A stretch of DNA of 64,000 nucleotides from the NCBI RefSeq assembly GCF_008642275.1, contig NZ_CP029189.1, positions 6,492,001 through 6,556,000 on the forward strand, given 5' to 3'. The DNA is from Streptomyces venezuelae. GTDB lineage: Bacteria; Actinomycetota; Actinomycetes; Streptomycetales; Streptomycetaceae. Shown in pieces: positions 25,776 through 34,915 of the stretch; the first letter of the stretch is position 1, and each line of letters begins with the position of its first letter. The notes under the pieces were generated by a model. That model saw nothing but the letters and a program-made list of their open reading frames with translations. It made no database searches and was not told the DNA's origin. Position numbers and translations under genes: made by a program.

Positions 25776-27059
25776 ATGTCCCGACTCCTGACACTCCCGC
25801 GCGCCGCCGCCCTCGCGACCGCGGTCCTCGCGACGGCCCTGCCCGGGCTCGCCTGGACGGCCACGGCCACGGCCACCGCCTCCACCGCCTCCACCGCCTC
25901 CACCGCCTCCACGGCCACCGCCTCCACCGTTTCCGTCGCCCCGCCGGCCTCGGCCGCCGTGGCCCCGGCGCCGGAGCGGAAGTGCACCCTCCCCAGCGGC
26001 CTCGCCGAACTCAGCGGCCTCGCCATGAGCCGCAGACATCCCGGGGTCTTCTACGCCGTCAACGACAGCGGGAACACCAACCAGGTCTTCGCCGTCGACT
26101 GCAGCGGCGCCACCGGCCGGCTGGTCGCCACCCTGACCGTCTCCGGCGTCGGCAACACCGACTGGGAAGGCCTGGCGCTCGGTACGGACGCCGACGGTGG
26201 CCCGGCGATCCTGGTCGGCGACATCGGGGACAACCTCGGCGGGCGCGCGGAGATCACCGTCCACCGGTTCGCCGAGCCCGTTCGGCTCGCGAACGCCACG
26301 GTCACGCCCGTGACCTACCGCTTCGCCTACGCCGACGGCAGACACGATGCCGAGTCCCTGCTCGCCGATCCCGTGACCGGCCGGCTCTACGTCGCCAGCA
26401 AGCTCATCGGGGCCGCCGGCCGGCTGTACCAGGCCCCGCTGCCGCCGGTGACCGGTCAGGTCAACACCCTCACCGCGGTCCGGCCGGGCCCCGTGTTCGC
26501 CACGGACGGCGCCTTCTCGCCGACGGGTGCCTCGTACACCCTGCGCAGCGGCGGGCCGCTGGGCGCCAACACGGCCTCCGTGTACGACACGGCCGGGGTC
26601 AAGCTCGCGGACGTCGCCCTCCCGGCCCAGTCGCAGGGGGAGACGGTGACGTACGCCGACTGCGCGAACCTCCTCGTCGGTTCGGAGAACGACACGCAGA
26701 TCTGGCGGGTCCCGCTGCCGCCGGAGGCCACCCCGGGCTGCGGCACCACCCCCACCCCGACGCCCACCCCCACTCCGACGCCCACTCCCACCCCCGGCGG
26801 GCTGAAGTTCACCGACCCCGGCCCGCAGACGTGCAGGTTCAACCAGTCCTGCACCGTCCAGCTCGTCACCACCGGGGCGAAGCCCCCTGTCCGGTACGCC
26901 GTCACGGGCCTGCCCTGGGGCCTGACCCTCGACGCTGCCTCCGGCCGGATCGGCGGCAAGCCCTGGGGCGGCGGCGTCTTCCAGATCACCGCCACCGCGA
27001 GCGATGCCGGCGGAGCCACCGCGGGCACCACCTTCACCCTGACCGTCAACTGGTTCTGA
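25776..27059 (+). CDS. Secreted beta-propeller-like protein with Pro-Thr linker and C-terminal Ig-like module
   Basis: A 427-residue exported protein. A signal peptide (LTLPRAAALATAVLATALPG) is followed by a Thr-Ala-Ser repeat. The central 270 residues, opening with LAELSGLAMSRRHPGVFYAV, look like a beta-propeller of the phytase/esterase-like or SdiA-regulated type (ELSGLA, DWEGLAL, VGDIGDN). Then come a Pro-Thr linker and an 87-residue module with two Cys ending TVNWF. By hand alignment that module is 61/87 identical to the end of the phosphoesterase at 6089. ATG 25776 starts directly at the signal peptide; ATG 25755 is a less natural alternative. A LysR box lies just upstream. Confidence 0.75.
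   Translation: MSRLLTLPRAAALATAVLATALPGLAWTATATATASTASTASTASTATASTVSVAPPASAAVAPAPERKCTLPSGLAELSGLAMSRRHPGVFYAVNDSGNTNQVFAVDCSGATGRLVATLTVSGVGNTDWEGLALGTDADGGPAILVGDIGDNLGGRAEITVHRFAEPVRLANATVTPVTYRFAYADGRHDAESLLADPVTGRLYVASKLIGAAGRLYQAPLPPVTGQVNTLTAVRPGPVFATDGAFSPTGASYTLRSGGPLGANTASVYDTAGVKLADVALPAQSQGETVTYADCANLLVGSENDTQIWRVPLPPEATPGCGTTPTPTPTPTPTPTPTPGGLKFTDPGPQTCRFNQSCTVQLVTTGAKPPVRYAVTGLPWGLTLDAASGRIGGKPWGGGVFQITATASDAGGATAGTTFTLTVNWF
25868..25932 (+). repeat. Thr-Ala-Ser coding repeat
   Basis: A tract of ACC/GCC/TCC codons, mostly in 9-bp units, encodes repeated TAS triplets just after the signal peptide. It is in frame and expandable. Confidence 0.75.
26749..26793 (+). repeat. Pro-Thr coding microsatellite
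   Basis: ACN-CCN hexamers encode seven to eight Thr-Pro pairs linking the propeller to the C-terminal module, as in the phosphoesterase at 6089. Confidence 0.85.
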
Positions 27060-27143
27060 GACGGGACGGGAACGGGCTTGTCCAACCCGGCTCCGAGGCC
27101 GCACTGTTGACCGAGTTCCGTCCATCAGGTCAGGAGAACCGGC

Positions 27144-28427
27144 TTGTCGTCCCCCACCTCACCCGTCCCGCAGGGCCAGGCCGCCCCGCACGTGATCGAC
27201 CCCGTCGGCGGCTGCCCCCACGCCCTCAACGCCCGGCTGCGCGCCGAACACGGCTCCGTGGCCGAGGTCGTGCTCCCCGGTGGGGTGCCCGGGGCGGTGG
27301 TCCTGGGCCACGACGCGCTGCGGGAGTTCCTCGCCCACCCCGACGTGGCCAAGGGCGCCCGGCACTTCCCGGCCCTGCACGACGGCACGATCCCCGCCGA
27401 CTGGCCGCTGCGCGTCTTCGCCAACGCCGTGGGCATGCACACCGCTGACGGCGCCGACCACCGCCGGCTGCGCGCGCTGGTCGGCAAGGCCTTCACCATC
27501 CGCCAGGTGGAACGGCTGCGGCCGCGCGTCGAGGAGCTCACCGCCGGACTCCTCGACGACCTCGGGCGGGCCGCGGCCGGGTCCGCCGACGGGACCGCCG
27601 ACCTGTACGAGCACTTCGCCCTCCCGCTCCCGATGAACGTCATCTGCGAGCTGCTGGGCGTGGACCCCGAGCACCGGGGCCGTCTGCACCACCTGACCAA
27701 CAAGGTCGTCATCGCCACCGACATCACCCCGGCCGAGAAGATGACCGCCCTGCAGGAACTCATGGCCCTGACGGCGACGATCGCGGCCGCCCGCGCCGCG
27801 AACCCCGGCGAGGACCTCACCAGTGCGCTGATCGCCGCCCGCGAGGACGACGGCGACCGGCTCACCGAGGTCGAACTCATCGGCACCATGCGGCTGATGC
27901 TCGTCGCGGGCCACGAGACCACCCTCAACCTCGTCGTCAACGCGGTCCGTGCGCTGTGCGCCCACCGCGACCAGCTCGCCCTGGTCCTGGACGCCAAGGC
28001 AAGCTGGTCGGACGTGGTGGACGAGACGCTGCGCTGGGACACCCCGGTCAGCTGGTTCCCGTTCCGCTACCCCACCCGCGACCTGACCGTCGACGGGACC
28101 GTGATCCCGCAGGGCACCCCGGTGCTCGCCGGGTACAGCGCGGCGGGCCGCGACGAGTCCTTCCACGGTCCGGGCGCCGACCGGTTCGACATCACCCGCC
28201 CCACCGCCGCCCGCAGCCTCTCCTTCGGCCACGGCGCCCATTACTGCACCGGGGCCCCGCTCGCCCGGCTGGAGGCCACGATTGCCCTGGAGCGGCTCTT
28301 CACCCGCTTCCCCGACCTCGACCTCGCGGTCCCGGACGCCGAACTCCCCTACCAGAACAGCTTCATCAGCAACAACGTCCGCTCACTCCCGGTCCGCCCC
28401 GGCCGACAGGCCGCCGCCACTTCCTAG
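27144..28427 (+). CDS. Cytochrome P450
   Basis: A 427-residue class I bacterial P450. The I-helix has MLVAGHETTLNLV (AGxxTT), the K-helix EETLR-type ExxR is DETLRWDTP, and the haem-thiolate loop is FGHGAHYCTGAPLAR. These are complete and correctly spaced. The start is TTG 27144 with AGGAGA 7 nt before it; no ATG or GTG fits the family N-terminus as well. No ferredoxin or reductase is adjacent, so it would borrow redox partners. It follows the secreted protein by 84 bp. Its last 45 bp overlap the convergent oxidoreductase gene. The substrate is unknown. Confidence 0.95.
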   Translation: MSSPTSPVPQGQAAPHVIDPVGGCPHALNARLRAEHGSVAEVVLPGGVPGAVVLGHDALREFLAHPDVAKGARHFPALHDGTIPADWPLRVFANAVGMHTADGADHRRLRALVGKAFTIRQVERLRPRVEELTAGLLDDLGRAAAGSADGTADLYEHFALPLPMNVICELLGVDPEHRGRLHHLTNKVVIATDITPAEKMTALQELMALTATIAAARAANPGEDLTSALIAAREDDGDRLTEVELIGTMRLMLVAGHETTLNLVVNAVRALCAHRDQLALVLDAKASWSDVVDETLRWDTPVSWFPFRYPTRDLTVDGTVIPQGTPVLAGYSAAGRDESFHGPGADRFDITRPTAARSLSFGHGAHYCTGAPLARLEATIALERLFTRFPDLDLAVPDAELPYQNSFISNNVRSLPVRPGRQAAATS

Positions 28428-30008
28428 CGCCCGGACGCGCACGTCCACCGCGTGCCAGCCCGTCGCCCCGTCCGGCACGGTCCCGGTGCGGACCCCCGTC
28501 TGCACCGCGCCCGTGCCGTCCGTGGCGCGGACCTCCAGGGTGTGCGGTCCTGCGGTCGCCTCCCACGGCCAGACCCACTGGCGCCAGGTGTCCGCGCCGT
28601 CCGCGGTCCCGAGCCGGGCCTCCTGCCAGGGGCCGCCGTCCACCCGTACCTGGACCCGCGCGATCCCTCGGTGCTGGGCCCACGCCACCCCGGCGACCGC
28701 CACCCGGCCCGGGGACAGGTCGGCGTAGGGGCGCGGGGTGTCGATCCGCGACTGCGTCTTGACGGCGGCCTGCTGGGCCCAGGACCGGCGCACCCAGTAC
28801 GCGTCGTAGGCGGCGAAGGTGGTGAGCCGCAGCTCGGTGATCCACTTGCAGGCGGAGACGTACCCGTACAGGCCCGGTACGACCATCCGGACCGGGAACC
28901 CGTGGGCGAAGGGCAGCGGCCGGCCGTTCATGCCCACGGCCAGCAGCGCCGCCCGGCCGTCCATGACGGTCTCGACCGGTGTGCCGATGGTCATGCCGTC
29001 CACCGACCGCGCCACCAGCTGGTCGGCCGGTCCGCCCTCGGACGGCGGCCGCACCCCCGCCTCGCGGAGCAGGTCCCCGAGGCGGACCCCCAGCCAGCGG
29101 GCGTTGCCCGCGTACGGGCCGCCGACCTCGTTGGAGACACAGGTGAGGGTGATGTCGTGTTCGACCACCGGGCGGGCGAGGAGCCGGGGCAGGTCCAGGG
29201 TCAGGGGCCGGGTGACTCCCTCCCCGTGGATGCGCAGCCGCCAGGTGCCGGCGTCCACGCGCGGGACGACCAGGGCGGTGTCCACCCGGTAGAAGTCCTG
29301 GTTCGGGGTGAGGAACGGGCCGAGCCCGGGCACCCGCAGGTCCGCACCGGCGGGCACCGGCGGCGCGGGCACGGTGGGCCGGGGGAGTACGAAGCGGGCC
29401 CGCGAGGCGGTGGCGTCCGCGCTGCCGTGCGCACCCAGGCGCCGTGCCCCGAGCCCGACCCCGGCCGACGCGGCCAGGACGGCGACCACCAGGCGGCCGA
29501 AGCCGCGCCGGTCCATCGAGCCGGCTCCGCCCTGCGCGGCGCCGGCGGGCCGGGCCCGTCTGCCGGCGGTGACCAGCAGGTACAGCACCCCGGCCGAGAC
29601 CAGGGCACCCACCAGCGAGGGCAGCGCGTCCCGCCACGACGCCTCCGGACGGCTGAGCGCGGCCAGCGCCCCCACCAGCCCGAAACCGCCCGTGACGGCG
29701 ATCGCGGCGGGGAGGTGGCGTACGGCGAGCAGGCCGGTGCCGACCGCGACCGCGGCCAGCACGGCGAGGATGCCGAGGCCCAGCGCCAGCTTGTCGGAGG
29801 TGCCGAACAGCCGGATGGCCCATTCCCGGACCGCGACCGGCGTCAGGTCGACCACGGCTCCGCCGACGGCCGTGACCGGCGAGGCCTCGGGCCGGCCGGC
29901 GGCAGCGGCCAGCTGCGCGGACGCCAGTCCGGCGACGGCCGCGACGATCCCGCTGACCGCGCCCATCGCCCGCCACGGCCGCACGGGACGGCTCGGGTCT
30001 GCCTCCAC
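28383..30008 (-). CDS. Membrane-anchored molybdopterin oxidoreductase (sulfite oxidase fold)
   Basis: A 541-residue protein. About four hydrophobic segments occupy residues 10-195. The sulfite-oxidase Mo-cofactor domain then has LTPNQDFYRVDTAL, LTCVSNEVGG (the Cys binds molybdenum), FAHGFPVRMVVPGLYGYVSA and CKWITELRL, followed by a Mo-co dimerisation domain of Ig type (RGIARVQVRVDGGPWQEA). This matches the actinobacterial membrane SorA/YedY-like group. The twin-Arg-like MDRRGFGRLV before TM4 may help export. The start is GTG 30008 with no visible ribosome binding site; an ATG 14 codons in is possible. The reaction may be sulfite or sulfoxide chemistry outside the membrane. Confidence 0.85.
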   Translation of the reverse strand: MEADPSRPVRPWRAMGAVSGIVAAVAGLASAQLAAAAGRPEASPVTAVGGAVVDLTPVAVREWAIRLFGTSDKLALGLGILAVLAAVAVGTGLLAVRHLPAAIAVTGGFGLVGALAALSRPEASWRDALPSLVGALVSAGVLYLLVTAGRRARPAGAAQGGAGSMDRRGFGRLVVAVLAASAGVGLGARRLGAHGSADATASRARFVLPRPTVPAPPVPAGADLRVPGLGPFLTPNQDFYRVDTALVVPRVDAGTWRLRIHGEGVTRPLTLDLPRLLARPVVEHDITLTCVSNEVGGPYAGNARWLGVRLGDLLREAGVRPPSEGGPADQLVARSVDGMTIGTPVETVMDGRAALLAVGMNGRPLPFAHGFPVRMVVPGLYGYVSACKWITELRLTTFAAYDAYWVRRSWAQQAAVKTQSRIDTPRPYADLSPGRVAVAGVAWAQHRGIARVQVRVDGGPWQEARLGTADGADTWRQWVWPWEATAGPHTLEVRATDGTGAVQTGVRTGTVPDGATGWHAVDVRVRALGSGGGLSAGADRE

Positions 30009-30107
30009 ACGGCCAGTGTGCCGCGCCCGGCCCCTCCCGCGCCGCCGCCGCGCCCGCTGCCCGCCCGGGACCCGGGCGGGCAGCGGGCGCGGGTCAGCAG
30101 GCGCGGG

Positions 30108-32393
30108 TCAGCGGACGGCCGACGGGGGCAGGGCGGCGGCGATCTGCGCGGCGAGCCGGTACGGGTCGCCGGCCGGCCGGTCCGGATGGCGGGTGGTGCG
30201 CGCCGCCCACTGCGCCTCGAAGGCGTGCCAGTCGATCTCCCGTGGTGCGGCCCCCGTCACCAGCGCCTCGTCCAGCGAGGCGAAGTAGCGCGCCCAGCGG
30301 GGTGCGTACAGCTCCGATACCAGGCCGCTCCACTCGCGGTTCGCGTAGTCGTGCAGGAAGCCGCCCTCGCTGGTGCTGCGGAGGCCCCACACGCTGAGCA
30401 GCGAGCGGGCGTCGTACTCGTACCGGTCCTGCTCGGCCCGGTCCGCGCCCCGGGAGCGGGCCCCGGAGAGCCAGCTGCCGAGGAGGAAGGCCGGGTCGGA
30501 ACCGGTGACCGCGTCCAGCTTCCGCTCGGCGTCCTGCCATGCGGCCGTCAGGGCCCGGAAGCGGGTCAGGTCCTTGGCCTCGTAGGCCGCCTTGATCTGC
30601 GGGAGCAGCACCCGCGAGTGGTTGGCGAGGGCCTGCCGGGCGGTGTCCACCAGATCGAAGCGGTAGGCACTGGAGCCGCGCAGCGCCGGATCCACCTTCA
30701 GCAGGTGGTCCAGGGCCCTGCGCACCGAACCGGCCGGATAGCGCATGGACCGCGGACTCCAGTAGGCCGCACCCGCCGCCGTCAGGCTCGGCCGGGCGGT
30801 GAACAGGCTGTCCTGGGACTCCGACCACAGCCCCGACGAGGTGCTGTACGGCCCCGTGCGGAGCTCCTCCCAGGCGGCGGCCGCGGCGGCGTCCGGGCGG
30901 CCGTAGCGGCGGGCCGCGAAGTCGGCGAACCACCTGCGCTGGTCGATCGGCCCGCGCTCCCAGGCCAGGTCGGTGAAGAGGTCGAAGGCGGCCGGGTTGG
31001 TCCCGGTGGCCTCGGGGAGGTAGGCGATCCCGGCCAGCGCGCTGTTCGCCTTGTCCCGCCAGGGGCCGAACCGTTCGATCCACACGGAGCTGTTCGCGCC
31101 GATCGTCGTGTGCCCGCCGAAGTTGTAGATGGTGCCCATCGCGTACGGGGTCCCGCCCCAGCGGGACTCGCGGTCGAGCCGGTTGTACCGGTCGGAGAGC
31201 CCGTCCAGGATCAGCAGCTTCGAGGTGTCCACCCCGGCCAGCAGTTCCGCGGTGGGGTCGTCCTGCCAGCCCAGCACCGCCCACAGCGCACCCGGGTGGG
31301 CGGCGTGCAGGGCGCCCTGGATGGCGCCCGCGGCGGCGGCGACGTCGACGGAGCCGGTCTGCCCGCCCTCGTGCAGCGGGCTCATCCGGTACATCGTGCT
31401 GTCCCCGAACACCGCTTGCTGCTCGGCGTAGTACGCGGCGGCCAGTCTCCCGAACACCGGCGAGGCGGGGTCCAGCCAGTCCGGGCGGTCGAAGCCCGCC
31501 CAGTCGCCCTGGGCCACCGTCGCCGCACCGGGGTTGCGCGCGGCGAAGCCGGGCGGCACGGTGCCGAAGTAGCCCGGGAGGACCGGGGTCATGCCGAGCC
31601 CGCGCAGCTGCTCGGCGATCCGCCCGCCCAGTTCGGCGCGTTCGCGCATCAGCCGCTCGGTGACGGGGCCGCCGAAACCGCTCAGGTTCTGCAGCAGCCA
31701 CCAGCTCTGGTGGCCGGGGCCGGGGATCCACTGCCGCAGTTCCCCGGCGGAGTAGCCGAACCCCTGGAGCGCCCGGTAGTACGGGTACTCGGCGCCGACC
31801 TGCACGAACACCTCGTTGATGCCGTGCAGGGCGAGCAGGTCGATCTGCCGCTGGTGCTCCTTGAAGGAGCGGTACGGGCCGGAGTACCCGTCGTCGGTGT
31901 CGTTCAGCGCGTACCGGTGCGGGACCTGTGCGCTGCGGGTGACCGGGGCGGGGACCGCGGGCAGCCGGCCCGGCAGCATGCCGATGCTGTCGCCGGGCCA
32001 GCCGATGTCGACCCCGGCGACGTGCTGGAGGTACCAGCCGACCCCGGTGAGCAGGGTGGCCCCGGTGCTGCCGCGCACGGTGACCGCGCCGGCGGTGCCG
32101 GACACGGTGAAGGTGTCGGGGCCGGCGGTCGCGTCGGGCACCAGGGTGAACTGCCCCCAGTGGCGCGGGAGCAGCCGCCGCAGGGCCTCCCGCGCGGGCC
32201 CGGCGTCGAAGGTGCGCGCCGTGCGCGCTTCGGTCGTCACGGCGGAACGTACGGGCGTCCCCGCGCCCGGGGCGGTGGCCCCGGGCGCGGGCCCCGCGCA
32301 GACCAGTGCCAGCAGCGCCGCCGGAAGGGCGGTGAGGGCGAGCGGGCGCCGGCTCCTCGTCCGGCGCCCCCCGCGATGCGTCGGGTTCCTCAT
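30108..32393 (-). CDS. Secreted alpha-N-acetylglucosaminidase (GH89)
   Basis: A 761-residue secreted enzyme. The N-terminus is basic and then hydrophobic (RRTRSRRPLALTALPAALLA), with twin-Arg character. The NAGLU N-terminal domain is followed by the TIM-barrel region: VPHRYALNDTDDGYSGPYR, LHGINEVFVQVGAEYPYY, YFGTVPPGF, LGWQDDP and YNFGGHTTIGAN fit GH89. The C-terminal helical domain contains ESQDSLFTARPSL. The length matches human NAGLU. GH89 releases terminal alpha-linked GlcNAc from glycans. It starts 18 bp after the GH27 gene, so the two are co-transcribed and probably act together on glycoconjugates. Confidence 0.9.
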   Translation of the reverse strand: MRNPTHRGGRRTRSRRPLALTALPAALLALVCAGPAPGATAPGAGTPVRSAVTTEARTARTFDAGPAREALRRLLPRHWGQFTLVPDATAGPDTFTVSGTAGAVTVRGSTGATLLTGVGWYLQHVAGVDIGWPGDSIGMLPGRLPAVPAPVTRSAQVPHRYALNDTDDGYSGPYRSFKEHQRQIDLLALHGINEVFVQVGAEYPYYRALQGFGYSAGELRQWIPGPGHQSWWLLQNLSGFGGPVTERLMRERAELGGRIAEQLRGLGMTPVLPGYFGTVPPGFAARNPGAATVAQGDWAGFDRPDWLDPASPVFGRLAAAYYAEQQAVFGDSTMYRMSPLHEGGQTGSVDVAAAAGAIQGALHAAHPGALWAVLGWQDDPTAELLAGVDTSKLLILDGLSDRYNRLDRESRWGGTPYAMGTIYNFGGHTTIGANSSVWIERFGPWRDKANSALAGIAYLPEATGTNPAAFDLFTDLAWERGPIDQRRWFADFAARRYGRPDAAAAAAWEELRTGPYSTSSGLWSESQDSLFTARPSLTAAGAAYWSPRSMRYPAGSVRRALDHLLKVDPALRGSSAYRFDLVDTARQALANHSRVLLPQIKAAYEAKDLTRFRALTAAWQDAERKLDAVTGSDPAFLLGSWLSGARSRGADRAEQDRYEYDARSLLSVWGLRSTSEGGFLHDYANREWSGLVSELYAPRWARYFASLDEALVTGAAPREIDWHAFEAQWAARTTRHPDRPAGDPYRLAAQIAAALPPSAVR

Positions 32394-32411
32394 GCGTTCG
32401 TCGCCCGGCCG

Positions 32412-34085
32412 TCAGACCGGCAGGGCCCAGGCCTGGTCGACCCGGTGGTCGCCGCAGTCGGCCAGCCGCAGCCGTTCGGACGGCGCGGCGGCCGCGGGAG
32501 CCGTCAGGCACATCCCGCTGACCTCCTCGACGAGGGTTCCGTCGCGGCGCTGCGACCAGCTCTGACCGGGCTGCTCCTGCGGGCGGTCCGCGCAGTCGGC
32601 CAGCTCCACGATGCGGTCCTCGCCCGCCGACAGGCACTCGCCGGCCAGCCGCAGGGTCGCGTCCTTGGCCACGGTCCAGCGCTGGTCGGGGGCTCCGGTG
32701 CAGGCGGCCATCACCACGGCGCCGACGCCGGTGGTGTTGGCGCCGTCGGCACAGCGGGCGCCGTCACCGACGATCTGCCCGGTCGGCACGGCCTCGGCGC
32801 AGCCGCGCGGGCTGAGCCGCCAGACCCCGGTGTCGTGCCCGGCGACCTTCCCGGTCAGCTTCTCGGTGACCTCGCGGCTCGTGCCGCTCCACAGGTCCCG
32901 GGCCCCTGCGGTGCAGTCGGCCAGGCCGATCTCGTCGAGCGGCACGTTGATGTCGCGGGTGGCGGCGGAGCGGTTGAGCACGGCCACGGCGCGGTCGCCG
33001 TTCGCGAGCGGCCGCACCAGGATCTCGAAGGTGGCGTTGGAGGAGACCACGGAGCCCTGACGGCCCATCGGGTCCTGGTCCAGCTCGATCATCCGGGTGT
33101 TGCCGAGCGCCGTGAGGCCCGCCGGGGTCAGCTTCGAGACGTCCGACGACAGGATGAAGGGCGACGCCATCATGGCCCACAGGGCGACCTGGCTGCGGCT
33201 CTCGGCGGCCGTGAGCCCGGGGGCGCCCGCGATCAGGAAGTCGGGGTCGTTCCAGTTGCCGGGGCCCGCGTACCGGCCGAGCCAGCGGTTGTATCCGTAG
33301 TTGCCCAGCACCGCGCTCCACCGCGAGGTGGCGGGTGCGGCCGGGTTGTAGACCTTGATGTCCTTGCCCTCGCGCCACAGCTGGCCGGTCTCGCCGACCC
33401 AGCCGAGGACCTTGTGCCAGTCGGAGCCGCCCCATTCGCCCTGCTGGAAGTAGGCGGGTGCGGAGGCCGAGAGGACCATGTCCCGGCCGCTCTCCCGCAG
33501 GGCGTTGGCGACGGAGTTGTAGGCGTCGCGGTAGGCCTGCTCCTTGGTCGTGCCCTCCGGGACCCAGAGGTTGCAGCCGTCCATCTTGACGTAGTCCACC
33601 TTCCAGGAGGCGAACTGCCGGGCGTCCTGCGCGTAGTGGTCCGCGCCGCCGCCCTGGGGCGCGCCACTGCCCGGGTACTTCTCGCAGGTGAGGGAGCCCG
33701 CGTCCTGGTAGATGCCGAACTTCAGGCCCTTGGCGTGCAGGTACGCGCCGAGCCAGGCCATGCCGTGCGGGAACTTCGCCGTGTCGACGACCAGACTGCC
33801 CTGCGCGTCGCGGCTCTTGGTCATCCAGCAGTCGTCGACGGTCACCGTGTCGTAGCCCTTGGCGGCGAGCCCGGTGGACACGAGCGCGTCGGCGTTGGCC
33901 ACGACCTTGGCCTCGTCGATGTCGCACATGTAGTGCGCCCAGTTGTTCCAGCCCATGGGCGGGGTGAGCGCGAGCGGGGTGTCCGCGGTCGCCCGGGGCT
34001 CGGCCGCGACCGGGGCGGAGGAGAGCGCGAGGGCGAACAGGGCGGCCGCGGTCAGGCAGGGGAGCGTTGCACGCAGGCGAGGCGG
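32412..34085 (-). CDS. Secreted alpha-galactosidase (GH27) with ricin-type carbohydrate-binding domain
   Basis: A 557-residue secreted enzyme with a Sec signal peptide (LRATLPCLTAAALFALALSS). GH27 motifs are complete: LTPPMGWNNWAHY, TVDDCWM, GLKFGIYQDAG, VDYVKMDGCN (nucleophile Asp) and GNWNDPDFL (acid/base Asp). The last 130 residues are a ricin-B/CBM13-like beta-trefoil (QRWTVAKDATLRLAGECL). GTG 34085 has AAGGAG 5 nt upstream. It is the first gene of the pair with GH89. It is divergent from the TetR gene at 34245, whose operator lies between them. Confidence 0.92.
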   Translation of the reverse strand, partial: PPRLRATLPCLTAAALFALALSSAPVAAEPRATADTPLALTPPMGWNNWAHYMCDIDEAKVVANADALVSTGLAAKGYDTVTVDDCWMTKSRDAQGSLVVDTAKFPHGMAWLGAYLHAKGLKFGIYQDAGSLTCEKYPGSGAPQGGGADHYAQDARQFASWKVDYVKMDGCNLWVPEGTTKEQAYRDAYNSVANALRESGRDMVLSASAPAYFQQGEWGGSDWHKVLGWVGETGQLWREGKDIKVYNPAAPATSRWSAVLGNYGYNRWLGRYAGPGNWNDPDFLIAGAPGLTAAESRSQVALWAMMASPFILSSDVSKLTPAGLTALGNTRMIELDQDPMGRQGSVVSSNATFEILVRPLANGDRAVAVLNRSAATRDINVPLDEIGLADCTAGARDLWSGTSREVTEKLTGKVAGHDTGVWRLSPRGCAEAVPTGQIVGDGARCADGANTTGVGAVVMAACTGAPDQRWTVAKDATLRLAGECLSAGEDRIVELADCADRPQEQPGQSWSQRRDGTLVEEVSGMCLTAPAAAAPSERLRLADCGDHRVDQAWALPV

Positions 34086-34216
34086 CACGGAGTCTCCTTG
34101 ACGTGGGGGCAGTCGTGGGCCCAGTGCAGCGAGGCGACTACCCACTGTCAACACAAGTCGCTGATTGTCGGCTGATGACCAGCAATATGGCTGCAACCGA
34201 CGTCACACGAACGTGT

Positions 34217-34243
34217 AGATACGTCGTATGTTACGATGTATCT
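34217..34243. promoter_or_regulatory. TetR operator palindrome
   Basis: Two 12-nt arms (AGATACGTCGTA and TACGATGTATCT) with a TGT spacer match at 11 of 12 positions. The dyad ends 1 bp before ATG 34245 and contains the likely -10 (TACGAT, 34232-34237), so bound repressor would block its own gene. The divergent alpha-galactosidase start is about 130 bp away. Confidence 0.8.
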
Positions 34244-34244
34244 T

Positions 34245-34901
34245 ATGCCGCGAAGATCAGCCGCCCTGGACCGTGCGACCCCGGAGGCCATCGCCGTCGC
34301 CGCCCTGCGGATCCTCGACGAGCAGGGGCCCGGCCACCTGAGTTTCCGCGCCCTCGCCGACCGGCTGGAGGTCTCCCACGCCACGGTGCAGCGCCGCTGC
34401 ACCGACCTCGCCGGCCTGCTCGACCTGTGCACCGAGCACCTCGCCGGGCAGCTCCCGCGGATCCCCGCCGGCACGGACTGGGCCGAGGCCACCGAACAGC
34501 GGTTCCGCGCTCTGTACCGGCTGCTCACCGCGCACCCGGGACTGCTCGTGCTGCGCGGCAGCCGGCCCTGGCTCGGGCGCAGGCTGCTGGCCGGGCTCGT
34601 GGAGCCCGCGCTCGCCGACAGCGTGGCCGCCGGAATGACCGCCGCCGAGGCGATGACCGTCTACCGCCGGATGTACCTGCTCACCCTGGGCAGCGCGGCC
34701 TTCGTCGACCACCGGGATCCGGGCGCGGCCACCGCCGCCTCACGGGCGGCCCTGGCCGCGCTGGATCCCGCGGAGTTCCCCGTGCTCGCGGGCGCGCTGC
34801 CCGACGTACTGCCCGCCCTGACGGACCACGAGGTCTACTACGGGGCCCTGCGCCAGCTGATCGAATCCGCCCGGCCCGACCGGCCCGCCGACCGCACCTG
34901 A
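34245..34901 (+). CDS. TetR-family regulator, probably autoregulated
   Basis: A 218-residue regulator. EAIAVAALRILDEQGPGHLS, FRALADRLEVSHATVQRRCT and LAGLLDLCTEHLAG form the TetR helix-turn-helix, slightly divergent in the recognition helix (HATVQRR). ATG 34245 is preferred because the -10-like TACGAT ends 7 nt upstream (leaderless); ATG 34236 lies inside the operator. The PLP-enzyme gene starts 14 bp downstream. It may control the dehydratase, the divergent glycosidases, or both. Confidence 0.85.
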   Translation: MPRRSAALDRATPEAIAVAALRILDEQGPGHLSFRALADRLEVSHATVQRRCTDLAGLLDLCTEHLAGQLPRIPAGTDWAEATEQRFRALYRLLTAHPGLLVLRGSRPWLGRRLLAGLVEPALADSVAAGMTAAEAMTVYRRMYLLTLGSAAFVDHRDPGAATAASRAALAALDPAEFPVLAGALPDVLPALTDHEVYYGALRQLIESARPDRPADRT

Positions 34902-34915
34902 CGGGGAGACCGCCC

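Noticed and set aside
28452..34175. A 1907-codon plus-strand frame across the oxidoreductase and glycosidase genes
   Set aside because: It spans three real minus-strand genes and shows no protein-like motif.
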